Shown in pieces: positions 25,143 to 32,766 of a DNA stretch of 64,000 bases. Made by a program: the position numbers and the translations under genes. How positions within the stretch are numbered: the stretch's first letter is position 1; each line of letters begins with the position of its first letter. The notes below the pieces were generated by a model, which worked only from the letters and a program-made list of their open reading frames with translations, was not told the DNA's origin and searched no databases. The stretch spans positions 124,001 through 188,000 of the forward strand of contig NZ_JAEFCA010000007.1 in NCBI RefSeq assembly GCF_016405855.1, written 5' to 3'. The DNA is from Flavobacterium sp. IB48. GTDB lineage: Bacteria; Bacteroidota; Bacteroidia; Flavobacteriales; Flavobacteriaceae.

Positions 25143-27170
25143 ATGAGTATCTTAACCCAATATTTCAATACCAAACATAACACAGCACCTTTTTCGCAGA
25201 TAAAAATCGAAGATTATGTTCCTGCTTTCAATGAAGGAATTGCTTTGGCTAAAGCCGAAATTGATGCAATCGTAAACAATCCAGACGCACCGACTTTTGA
25301 AAATACCATTGTGGCAATGGATTTTTCTGGTGATGTTTTAGATCGTCTTTCGAGTATTTTCTTCAATTTGAATTCGGCTGAAACGAATGACGAAATGCAG
25401 AAAATTGCGCAGGAAGTTTCGCCTTTACTTTCAGAATTTGGAAATGACATTCGTTTGAATGCAGATTTATTTGCGAGAGTAAAAGCCGTTTACGATCAAA
25501 AAGAAAGTTTAAATCTGAATCCCGAACAAACAACTTTATTAGATAAAAAATACAAAAGCTTTTCGAGAAACGGAGCCAACTTGCCAGAAGACAAGAAAAA
25601 CCAATTAAGAGAAATCGACAAAGAATTATCAAAATTGAGTTTACAGTTTGGCGAAAATGTTTTGGCAGAAACCAACAACTTCGAATTACATTTAACCGAT
25701 GAGAAAGATTTATCTGGTTTGCCAGAAGGAACAATCGAAGCAGCTAGATTATTAGCCAAAAATCAGGAAAAAGAAGGCTGGATTTTCACTTTAGACCATC
25801 CAAGTTATATTCCGTTTTTGACTTATGCTGATAATCGCGAATTGCGTAAAAAAATGGCAATTGCTTTTGGCGCAAAAGGTTTTCAAAACAACGAATTTGA
25901 CAATCAAGAAAATGTTCTAAAAATTGCCAAGCTTCGTCATGAAAGAGCCAATTTATTAGGTTATAAAACACACGCACATTTTGTTCTGGAAGAAAGAATG
26001 GCCGAAAGCCCAGAAAAAGTTTTTTCTTTCTTGAATGATTTATTGGCAAAAGCTAAACCAGCAGCTCAAAAAGAATTTGCTGAATTAACTGCTTTCGCGA
26101 AAGAACTAGATGGAATTGAGCAATTAGAAAAATGGGATGGTGCTTATTATTCTGAAAAATTAAAACAACAGCTTTTTAATTTAGATGATGAAAAACTGAA
26201 ACCATATTTCCAATTAGAAAAAGTTTTAGACGGCGCTTTTACAGTTGCTAAAAAATTATACGGATTAACTTTTACGGAAGTTTTTGATATCGATAAATAC
26301 CACGAAGAAGTTACAACTTACGAAGTAAGAGATGCCGAAAACAATTTGGTTTCGATTTTCTACGCTGATTTCTTCCCAAGAAAAGGAAAAAGAAATGGTG
26401 CTTGGATGACTTCATTCAAATCACAATATGTAAAAGACGGCGTAAACGAAAGACCACATATTTCTAACGTTTGTAATTTTACAAAACCAACGGAAACAAA
26501 ACCTTCGTTATTGACTTTTAATGAAGTAACAACGTTATTCCACGAATTCGGACACGGATTACACGGAATGTTGGCCGACACAGTTTATCCAAGTTTATCG
26601 GGAACTTCTGTTTATTGGGATTTCGTAGAATTGCCAAGTCAGATTATGGAAAACTGGTGTTACGAACCGGAAGCATTGGCCTTGTTTGCGAATCACTATG
26701 AAACGGGAGAAATTATTCCGATTGAGTACGTTCAGAAAATCAAAGAAAGTGCGAGTTTCCAAGAAGGTTTAGCAACATTACGCCAATTAAGTTTTGGATT
26801 ATTAGACATGGCTTGGCACGGACAAGATCCAACAAACATTACAGATCTTAAAACTTTCGAAACAGAACAATTTGCTAACACGCAATTATATCCAGATGTA
26901 AAAGAAAATGCGATGAGTACCGCTTTTTCACATATTTTTCAAGGTGGATATTCTTCTGGATATTACAGCTACAAATGGGCTGAAGTTCTAGATGCAGATG
27001 CTTTTGAATATTTCCATGAAAATGGAATTTTCAACGAAGAAATCGCTAAAAAATTCAAAGACAATGTACTTTCTAAAGGAGGAACAGAACATCCAATGGT
27101 TTTATACAAACGCTTTAGAGGTCAAGAACCTAAGCCAGAAGCTTTATTGAAAAGAGCTGGATTATTATAG
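25143..27170 (+). CDS. dcp: M3-family metallopeptidase, peptidyl-dipeptidase Dcp type
   Basis: 675 residues without a signal peptide. Zinc site HEFGHGLHGM (HExxH) with downstream ELPSQIMENW carrying the third ligand Glu, and the M3 signature EERMAESPEKVFSFLNDLLAKAKP. C-terminal HPMVLYKRFRGQEPKPEALLKRAGLL is typical of Dcp/OpdA. It is a cytoplasmic enzyme releasing dipeptides from peptide C termini or degrading oligopeptides. The Dcp rather than OpdA call is by overall appearance. Confidence 0.9.
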   Translation: MSILTQYFNTKHNTAPFSQIKIEDYVPAFNEGIALAKAEIDAIVNNPDAPTFENTIVAMDFSGDVLDRLSSIFFNLNSAETNDEMQKIAQEVSPLLSEFGNDIRLNADLFARVKAVYDQKESLNLNPEQTTLLDKKYKSFSRNGANLPEDKKNQLREIDKELSKLSLQFGENVLAETNNFELHLTDEKDLSGLPEGTIEAARLLAKNQEKEGWIFTLDHPSYIPFLTYADNRELRKKMAIAFGAKGFQNNEFDNQENVLKIAKLRHERANLLGYKTHAHFVLEERMAESPEKVFSFLNDLLAKAKPAAQKEFAELTAFAKELDGIEQLEKWDGAYYSEKLKQQLFNLDDEKLKPYFQLEKVLDGAFTVAKKLYGLTFTEVFDIDKYHEEVTTYEVRDAENNLVSIFYADFFPRKGKRNGAWMTSFKSQYVKDGVNERPHISNVCNFTKPTETKPSLLTFNEVTTLFHEFGHGLHGMLADTVYPSLSGTSVYWDFVELPSQIMENWCYEPEALALFANHYETGEIIPIEYVQKIKESASFQEGLATLRQLSFGLLDMAWHGQDPTNITDLKTFETEQFANTQLYPDVKENAMSTAFSHIFQGGYSSGYYSYKWAEVLDADAFEYFHENGIFNEEIAKKFKDNVLSKGGTEHPMVLYKRFRGQEPKPEALLKRAGLL

Positions 27171-27175
27171 AGTTT

Positions 27176-27207
27176 CTAAGATACTAAGCTCCTAAGTTGC
27201 TAAGTTT
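27176..27207. repeat. Four tandem 8-base units CTAAGNNN
   Basis: CTAAGATA, CTAAGCTC, CTAAGTTG and CTAAGTTT follow each other without gaps, right after the M3-peptidase stop. Confidence 0.7.
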
Positions 27208-27225
27208 CCTAGAGAATTAAATTTT

Positions 27226-27253
27226 AAAACCGAAGTAGAAATGCTTCGGTTTT
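27226..27253 (+). terminator. Terminator of the M3-peptidase gene
   Basis: Ten-base stem AAAACCGAAG / CTTCGGTTTT with an 8-base loop and T-run. Confidence 0.85.
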
Positions 27254-27313
27254 TTATTTGGTTTTACTTTAACTATCTTAGCCTTTTTAAATCTTAATCT
27301 TACAAAATACATT

Positions 27314-27973
27314 TTGAAAAAATATTTTAAAATAGCTCTTTATCTTGCCATTATAGGATTGGTCGCGATTGTTTCTATTAATTATTATGTGAAATCTTCG
27401 ACCAAGAACCATATCTATTATTCAGTAAAAAAGTTTCCGAAAAACGATGTCGGAATTATCTTTGGCGCTGGAATTAACGGGAATCAACCAAGCAAGTATT
27501 TAAAGGACCGACTTGATGCCGGAATTATGCTTTGGAAAGCAAAACGTATCAATAAAATTCTACTTTCTGGAGATAATGGCCGTGATGAGTATGATGAATT
27601 GACGGTAATGAAAAATTACTGTTACAATCATGGCGTTGACACTACGAAAATCTTTATTGATTACGCGGGATTTGATACGTATTCAACAATGTATCGCGCC
27701 AAACATATTTTTAAGATTAAAAAAGCAACTTTAATTTCACAGGAATATCATTTAAACCGTGCCATTTATATTGGACAAAAACTAGGCATTAAATCTTCTG
27801 GATATTCTGCTAATAATGGAGAATATCTTGGATATAATTATGTTCGTTTTAGAGAGTCTCTTTCTATTTGTAAATCCTTTTTTGATGTTTTGCGAAATCG
27901 CGAACCTCATTTTCTAGGCGGAGAAATTAATATTAATGGAGAATCAAATTACTCTAAAGAAGATAAGCGATAA
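27314..27973 (+). CDS. SanA/YdcF-family membrane protein (DUF218)
   Basis: 219 residues. One N-terminal membrane helix (ALYLAIIGLVAIVSINYYV), then the DUF218 Rossmann-like domain: VGIIFGAGINGNQPSKYLKDRLDAGIMLWKAKRINKILLSGDNG, YNHGVDTTKIFIDYAGFDTYSTMYRAKHIF and LISQEYHLNRAIYIGQKLGI. SanA-type members influence envelope barrier function in enterobacteria. The start codon is TTG: no ATG is available before the membrane helix. Single gene, converging on the accessory cluster. Confidence 0.82.
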   Translation: MKKYFKIALYLAIIGLVAIVSINYYVKSSTKNHIYYSVKKFPKNDVGIIFGAGINGNQPSKYLKDRLDAGIMLWKAKRINKILLSGDNGRDEYDELTVMKNYCYNHGVDTTKIFIDYAGFDTYSTMYRAKHIFKIKKATLISQEYHLNRAIYIGQKLGIKSSGYSANNGEYLGYNYVRFRESLSICKSFFDVLRNREPHFLGGEININGESNYSKEDKR

Positions 27974-27983
27974 AATACTAAAA

Positions 27984-28706
27984 TCAAGAAAGCAGCAAAG
28001 TTTTTAAATTTGTACCGCTTGGATATTTTTTTGCCCAAGTTTGTCCATTTGAACTCCAACCATTATTCATATCATAAGATACGGTTCTGGAATGATCTGC
28101 ACTTGCAGTCAAATCAACCATTATTCCAGGATTTTCGGCAATTGAAACAACCGTATTGTTTTCAATGTTATTATTAGTAAACATTAAAAATGCTTTATTA
28201 ACAGGTGCAATTTTAATATTCTGTCCGTAATAGGAGTTAAAAGTACAATTTCCATAATACTTCTCTTCACTATTATTGTAAATAGAAATTCCTGTTGAAT
28301 ATCTATTATTTGAGTTATTTTGGATTAATACATTATCAAAAGTATTTAAAGAATCAACAGAAACCTTACCTGAATTTTCAATAAGCATGCGTTGTTTTAA
28401 TTCGATTTGATAACTTGAACCTGATACAGAACTTCTACCTGTGGCGCTTCCTTTCTGAGGTCCCAATTGAGGTATGTATATAACGCTATTTTCTTTAATT
28501 TCACTTGTCGATAAATAACTGCAAAGAGTATCTTCCCATTCAATCAAAACAGATTGCAAAAAATCTTTAGTTATACTCCAGCATAAAGGCACAAATAACG
28601 AAGGGTTATCGGTTTTACTAGCAAGAAAGCAACATAAAGTGTAATTTCCTTGGTTTAATATTTCTACCGTATCTTGAGAAAACGTAGTTATTAATGAATA
28701 TTTCAT
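27984..28706 (-). CDS. Unknown protein, paralogue of the next gene upstream
   Basis: 240 residues, no signal peptide, no membrane segment. It shares a spaced set of residues with the product of 28816-29526: VEILNQGNYTL near the N terminus, a Trp-Glu pair (LIEWEDTLCSYLST), AFLMFTNNNIENNTVVSI, and a strongly conserved end DLTASADHSRTVSYDMNNGW followed by GQTWAKK and NLKTLLLS. Rich in Ser, Asn, Thr and strand-like, suggesting a beta-sandwich. No family recognised. A terminator separates it from its paralogue, so it likely has its own promoter in the 110-base gap. Confidence 0.65.
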   Translation of the reverse strand: MKYSLITTFSQDTVEILNQGNYTLCCFLASKTDNPSLFVPLCWSITKDFLQSVLIEWEDTLCSYLSTSEIKENSVIYIPQLGPQKGSATGRSSVSGSSYQIELKQRMLIENSGKVSVDSLNTFDNVLIQNNSNNRYSTGISIYNNSEEKYYGNCTFNSYYGQNIKIAPVNKAFLMFTNNNIENNTVVSIAENPGIMVDLTASADHSRTVSYDMNNGWSSNGQTWAKKYPSGTNLKTLLLS

Positions 28707-28764
28707 CAGCTTTTTTTTAAATGTTGAAATGAGGTTTTTCCAATCCTATATACTAGATATAAAA

Positions 28765-28797
28765 ATTACTCTTCACCAAATAATGATGAAGAGTAAT
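28765..28797 (-). terminator. Terminator between the two paralogues
   Basis: Twelve-base stem with one bulge: ATTACTCTTCAC at 28765-28776 and its complement at 28785-28797. On the minus strand it is followed by TTTTTATAT, just after the stop of the 28816-29526 gene. Confidence 0.75.
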
Positions 28798-28815
28798 AAA
28801 ACTTATCAATACAAA

Positions 28816-29526
28816 TTATTTGTTTTTATCACTTAGAGCTTTTTCATCTCTACTTGTGTTTTCAATTAACAGTTTTTTTAAATCTGTAAAAGCATCGAAA
28901 TTTTTTAGCCACGTTCCTCCGCCAGCATCCCAGCCTGAGTCTATCGAATAATTAGTTTCGCGTGAAGTTACTCCTGTAAGATTAATAAAAGCTCCAGCCG
29001 ACATTGCTTTAGTAATTACCGTTGCAGTTACAATTTGCTCTGTAGAAAAAATCAATGCAATTTTAGTAATTGGCGTAATCACTCTTGAAGATCCAGCTCC
29101 TAAAATTGGAAAAGCACATAAAATATTTGATTTACCATTTACCAATTGATTAATTCCAACTGTAAATTGCTGTGTATCTTTATTAAGAAAAGATACAGCA
29201 CCATCATATCCGTCTGTACTAGATTCAATATTTCCAGAACCTTTTTCTATCGTTACTAATTCTCCTAAATCAGTTGCAATTGTGTTACTTGCTTCAATTT
29301 TAGTTTTAGGCGCAATTGTAGTGGTCGAATTGTATGCTTGAAACTCTTCTTCCCAAGTAATTTTTGTTTTCCCCAATAATTTTTCTGTTGGTAGATTAAA
29401 CCAAACAGTAGGAGAACCATCACCAGTAGCCGCTACCGATTTAAATCCGTATAAAGAATATCCCTGATCTTTTAAAATTTTTACATCTGCCGGACTAATA
29501 TTAATTGTTGTGGTAAAAGTTGCCAT
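28816..29526 (-). CDS. Unknown beta-rich protein preceded by a structured leader
   Basis: 236 residues, cytoplasmic by lack of signal. Similar to the product of 27984-28706: VKILKDQGYSLYGFK, ITWEEEFQAYNSTTTI, IALIFSTEQIVTATVI, INLTGVTSRETNYSIDSGW, GGTWLK and TDLKKLLIENT. The N-terminal half is Thr/Ile-rich with strand-turn rhythm; the last 14 residues are charged. No family recognised. Its 5' region carries leader element copy A. The 29641-29859 stop is only nine bases before that element, so the two genes are probably on one transcript. Confidence 0.65.
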   Translation of the reverse strand: MATFTTTINISPADVKILKDQGYSLYGFKSVAATGDGSPTVWFNLPTEKLLGKTKITWEEEFQAYNSTTTIAPKTKIEASNTIATDLGELVTIEKGSGNIESSTDGYDGAVSFLNKDTQQFTVGINQLVNGKSNILCAFPILGAGSSRVITPITKIALIFSTEQIVTATVITKAMSAGAFINLTGVTSRETNYSIDSGWDAGGGTWLKNFDAFTDLKKLLIENTSRDEKALSDKNK

Positions 29527-29547
29527 AATTTCATATTTGTTTGTATG

Positions 29548-29632
29548 TCCCTACTCATGGGCTTTTCGGGTTCCGCCCTGCATTATTTTCTGAATGCAAA
29601 CAGTTCTTTTTTAAAGTGGGTATTGCTCCGCT
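29548..29632 (-). promoter_or_regulatory. Structured leader element, copy A (riboswitch-like)
   Basis: On the minus strand the element has, in order, GGAGCAATACCCACT, an extra 6-bp hairpin (TGCATT / AATGCA), then the hairpin GGGC / GCCC enclosing GGAACCCGAAAA, then ATGAGTAGGG. CCACT can pair with AGTAGG around a bulged A, closing the whole. The same blocks and pairings recur at 34838-34894 before an unrelated gene, with the stem GGGC/GCCC changed to AGGC/GCCT. It ends 22 bases before the start codon of 28816-29526. It fits none of the riboswitch consensus sequences I know. Confidence 0.6.
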
Positions 29633-29640
29633 AAAATGCA

Positions 29641-29859
29641 TTAAGAACTTTTCTTTCCAAACTTTGCAGTACCATCTTTCGTAGCTCCAGTAGTACACGG
29701 ATAGCTATCTCCACTAACTCTTGTCCCACTTCTAACTTCATAGGTATATCCAGATTTAACTTCTCCCCATGATAGAACGGCAGAAAAACCTTCTTTATCT
29801 AAAGTTCCGTCTCCGTCAGCGTCTTTGACACTATTTCTGTAAAAATGTAATTTGCTCAT
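29641..29859 (-). CDS. Small protein with a DxDGDG calcium-loop-like motif
   Basis: 72 residues: MSKLHFYRNSVKDADGDGTL, then SAVLSWGEVKSGYTYEVRSGTRV and a Gly/Lys-rich tail with one Cys. The DADGDGTLD sequence matches the Ca2+-binding loop of EF-hand or dockerin type, though a single loop is unusual. No signal peptide. The gene has its own short 5' hairpin (29894-29919) and lies just upstream of leader element copy A, so it probably starts the transcript that continues into the 236-residue gene. Function unknown. Confidence 0.6.
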   Translation of the reverse strand: MSKLHFYRNSVKDADGDGTLDKEGFSAVLSWGEVKSGYTYEVRSGTRVSGDSYPCTTGATKDGTAKFGKKSS

Positions 29860-29893
29860 AATTTTCTTATTTGATTACTAATTTTAATTTAGG

Positions 29894-29919
29894 CTATCGG
29901 CTTTTTTCTTTGCCGATAA
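29894..29919. promoter_or_regulatory. Hairpin in the 5' region of the small DxDGDG gene
   Basis: Seven-base stem TATCGGC / GCCGATA around an 11-base T-rich loop, 35-60 bases before the start codon. On the minus strand the loop is A-rich and ends AAAAAAGCC, faintly like the second hairpin of the leader elements, but the other blocks of that element are missing. Confidence 0.45.
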
Positions 29920-30238
29920 CATTTTTCATATCTACTTTATTAGGATTTCAATACGTCTATTTATAACCTTTTAAAGCAAATTTGTAGCACTGAAAAAAAA
30001 TCTTAAACTCAAACAAAATTTTGATGTAACAGTAATGTGTCTCTTGTAACTTATTGGATATATTGCATACCAGGTATTTCTGTTATCTTTTTTTATTTGA
30101 ATTTGGACTCCTATCTTTCTTATCTGCAGAATAAGTTAACAAGCTTCTTAGATTCAATTTGTACAAACTCTGAATTCTAATAAGTCAAAATTACAAGCCT
30201 ATCACTTATTTAACTTGTACAAAATCAGCCACTTATTA
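29920..30238. other. Gene-free spacer with two TTGTACAA palindromes
   Basis: AT-rich spacer of about 320 bases. TTTGTACAAA (30158-30167) and TTGTACAAAA (30215-30224) repeat the palindrome TTGTACAA 57 bases apart, between the AraC-type gene and the small DxDGDG gene. They may be regulator sites. No TAnnTTTG box for the downstream gene was found. Confidence 0.4.
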
Positions 30239-31059
30239 TCAATTTGATTCATATTCCTTTTTTAATAAATTAATAAAGGGAAACAAAGTAGTTCTGCTTT
30301 CATATTTACTAGGACTGCAATTAAAATTTTGCTTGAAGACACGAGATAAATGGGCAACATCAAAAAAACCAGCAAGAAAAGCGGCTTCAGTTATTGATTT
30401 GTTTTGTAGCACTATTAATTCGGTGGCGTATTGAAGACGTATATCACGAAGGAGGCGTACTGGTGAGAACTTAAATAAGGATTTCACTTTCCGATTGAGA
30501 TTTGAGGAACTCATAAAAAGTTTGTCTGATAGCATTTCTATAGAAAATGCTTCATTATCAAGATTATCAATAATAGTAATTAGCAATTTTGCAAACCATT
30601 TATTTTCATCCTTTAATTGAATTAGTTTATTAAAACATTCGTCGTTAAGGGGAATTTTCCAATCATGAGGATTAAAAACAATTACAAGTCCGTTTTTACG
30701 ATATGCCAATGGAGAAATCCCAAATTCCTGCTTGAACTTACGGCTAAAATGAGTTACACCGCTAAAACCACAATAAAACGCTGTTTCTTCTATAGAATAT
30801 CTGTTTTGACTCAGAATATGCTTTGCTAGATCCATTTTATAATGCAAAATGAGTTTCTTGGGCGAGAAACTCATTTCTTTTTTCATCTTACGGTTAAGTT
30901 GAGATTTGCTAATTTTTAATTGATTTGCTAATTGGTAAACGCCAAAAGATGCATCTGTTTTTTTTCTTGTATTATAACATGCACTTGACTTAAAAATGGC
31001 TCATTTAAAAAATAATTACTTAAATCAAATACACTTTTCTTTCTTTCGAATTCTTTCAT
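30239..31059 (-). CDS. AraC-type regulator with two HTH domains, frame interrupted at an A8 tract
   Basis: The stretch 30886-30239 encodes MKKEMSFSPKKLILHYKMDL..., starting inside an AraC HTH. Upstream coding continues, one frame over, to ATG at 31059: MKEFERKKSVFDLSNYFLNE, FLSQVHVIIQEKK, then after the A8 tract TDASFGVYQLANQLKISKSQ and LNRKMKKEM. With one extra A (or a -1 shift) the gene is 273 residues. It holds two AraC HTH units, each with the same preceding pattern (F..QVHVII...F.VYQLA..L..S.SQLNRK against F.KLLITII...FSIEMLSDKLFMSSSNLNRK). As read in frame zero, translation stops at TAG 30930-30928 after 43 residues. The regulator lies beside the accessory genes it may control. Pseudogene, recoding or sequence error cannot be separated here. 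Confidence 0.7.
30958..30965 (-). other. A8 slippery tract inside the AraC-type gene
   Basis: On the minus strand the frame-zero reading is CAA GAA AAA AAA CAG. The heptamer A AAA AAA is in the frame required for -1 ribosomal slippage, and a -1 move gives AAA ACA GAT, the frame of the rest of the regulator. The tract is equally prone to RNA-polymerase slippage or length change by mutation. Confidence 0.65.
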
Positions 31060-31254
31060 GATTAATTTGTTTTTGGATAATATTTAGTGGTTATTTCTTT
31101 ATTTGCTTAAAAAAGCGCAAACAAAAAATGTATCTTATATCTTTCAAAAAAAATATGAGGCATACGAATTTACACATAAAAGTATTGCAAACAATCACAA
31201 AAAGTAATCTAAAACTGTCAAATCAAACAAAACTAAATAATAGAGAAACAAAAA

Positions 31255-31284
31255 AGACCTACAAAGAATATTCTTTGTAGGTCT
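31255..31284 (-). terminator. Terminator of the antiporter gene
   Basis: Perfect 30-bp palindrome with arms AGACCTACAAAGAAT / ATTCTTTGTAGGTCT, followed on the minus strand by TTTTTTG. It lies 21 bases after the antiporter stop. The 170 bases beyond it, up to the AraC-type gene start, hold nothing else that I recognise. Confidence 0.85.
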
Positions 31285-31305
31285 CTTTATTTTTATAACT
31301 TAATT

Positions 31306-32568
31306 TTACTCTTTCTCTAAAACTCTTTTTGCCAACTTTCCAACAGTTAATCCTTGAACTACAATTGAGAATAAAACAACAATATAAGTTACCTCAAGCA
31401 ACAAGTTTTTATATTCGCTTTCTGGCATTGAAAGAACTAACGCAATAGAAACTCCACCGCGAATTCCTCCCCAAACCAAAACCATCAATGAACCTTTATT
31501 GTAAGCCGATTTAATTCCGAAGAACTTAAAGATATCGAAGAATTTCCAAGGTAAAACAATCGAAGTTAATCTTGAAAACAGTACAATAAAAATAGCTACA
31601 AAACCTGTTAATAGTTGTTTATTCAAATCTGGAAGCAATAGTAATTCAAATCCGATAAAAAGGAACAAAACAGCATTTAAGATTTCATCTATTAGCTCCC
31701 AAAACTTTCCTAAGTAGTCTTTAGTGACTTCGCTCATAGCCACTTTTTTACCATAATTTCCAATAATCAATCCGGCAACAACCATTGCTAGCGGACTCGA
31801 AACGTGTAAAGCCTGTGCCACCAAAAATCCTCCTGTTACTATGGAAAGTGTTATAAGAACAGAAACTTTATAATCGTCAATTTTTTTCATGACTCTTGAA
31901 GCTGTAAATCCGAAAACCGCTCCTAATAAAAGTCCACCGATTCCTTCTTCTATAAATAACAAAGAGATCGAGCTAAAAGTTGCATCAAATGTTGGATCGG
32001 TTGCCATTTTTAGAACAACAGCAAACATTACTACTGCTACTCCATCATTAAACAATGACTCACCAACAATTTTAGTTTCTATTCTTTTTGGAACTTTTGC
32101 TTCTTTTAAAACTCCTAAGACCACAATTGGATCAGTTGGAGAAATTAGAGTTCCAAAAACTAAACAAAATATGTAAGGTATTTTTATTCCTAAAAGTGGT
32201 GCGATATAAAAAAGAAGCATCGAAATTATCAAAGCCGATAAAACAACACTTACCGTAGAATAAATCATAATAGGCACTTTTTGTTCTTTCAGATCAGCCA
32301 TATTTACGTGCAATGCTCCAGCGAATAAAAGAAAATTCAACATGGCTCCCATTAGGATTTCGTTGAAGTCGAATTCCTTTATCAGATCGAAAAAATGCTT
32401 AGTAGTTGCAGGAAAATATGAATCTCCCAAAAGGCGAATTCCAACCGAAACCAACATGGCAATAATCATGATTCCGATGGTTCCAGGAAGTTTTAAAAAT
32501 CTTAAATTCAAATAGGCGAAGAAAGATGCCAATACAATTAGCACCGAAAATGTGTAGTATAATTCCAT
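31306..32568 (-). CDS. Cation:proton antiporter, CPA1 (NhaP) type
   Basis: 420 residues with about 12 membrane segments. CPA1 features: LISPTDPIVVLGVLKEAKVPKRIETKIVGESLFNDGVAVV (about residues 140-180, with the ion-binding Asp of FNDG), LAMVVAGLIIGNYGKK, and LMVLVWGGIRGGVSIALVLSMP near the C terminus. Exchanges Na+ (or K+) for H+ at the inner membrane. Ends RVLEKE without a long cytoplasmic tail. Single-gene unit with its own promoter and terminator. Confidence 0.9.
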   Translation of the reverse strand: MELYYTFSVLIVLASFFAYLNLRFLKLPGTIGIMIIAMLVSVGIRLLGDSYFPATTKHFFDLIKEFDFNEILMGAMLNFLLFAGALHVNMADLKEQKVPIMIYSTVSVVLSALIISMLLFYIAPLLGIKIPYIFCLVFGTLISPTDPIVVLGVLKEAKVPKRIETKIVGESLFNDGVAVVMFAVVLKMATDPTFDATFSSISLLFIEEGIGGLLLGAVFGFTASRVMKKIDDYKVSVLITLSIVTGGFLVAQALHVSSPLAMVVAGLIIGNYGKKVAMSEVTKDYLGKFWELIDEILNAVLFLFIGFELLLLPDLNKQLLTGFVAIFIVLFSRLTSIVLPWKFFDIFKFFGIKSAYNKGSLMVLVWGGIRGGVSIALVLSMPESEYKNLLLEVTYIVVLFSIVVQGLTVGKLAKRVLEKE

Positions 32569-32583
32569 AAATTGTGATTTTTA

Positions 32584-32591
32584 CAAAAATA
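32584..32591 (-). promoter_or_regulatory. -7 promoter box of the antiporter gene
   Basis: Minus-strand TATTTTTG, 15 bases before ATG. Confidence 0.5.
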
Positions 32592-32684
32592 GCTGTACCA
32601 TTATTTAATCAAAAATTTCGTGCGTTGAATTAACATAACTTTATTATTCGTTAAATAACTTCGAACCATTACTATAAATAAACA

Positions 32685-32718
32685 AAAGCCAAAGTAGAAT
32701 TAAATCTACTTTGGCTTT
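32685..32718 (-). terminator. Terminator of the CxxCH-protein gene
   Basis: Fourteen-base perfect stem AAAGCCAAAGTAGA / TCTACTTTGGCTTT with a 6-base loop, 49 bases after the gene's stop on the minus strand. Confidence 0.85.
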
Positions 32719-32766
32719 ATAAAATCGAAATAGTATAATTTAGTCTTTAATATGAAAATTATTTTT

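Noticed and set aside
25363..26049. Several frames antisense to the M3-peptidase gene
   Set aside because: Shadows of a long well-supported gene, no motifs or start signals.
29548..29632. Integron attC or CRISPR-type repeat for the shared leader element
   Set aside because: Only two copies, no spacer array, no attC ends, and fixed position before start codons.
29894..29919. Third copy of the leader element before the DxDGDG gene
   Set aside because: Only a hairpin with an A-rich loop is shared; GGAGCA, ACCCACT and ATGAGTAGG are missing.
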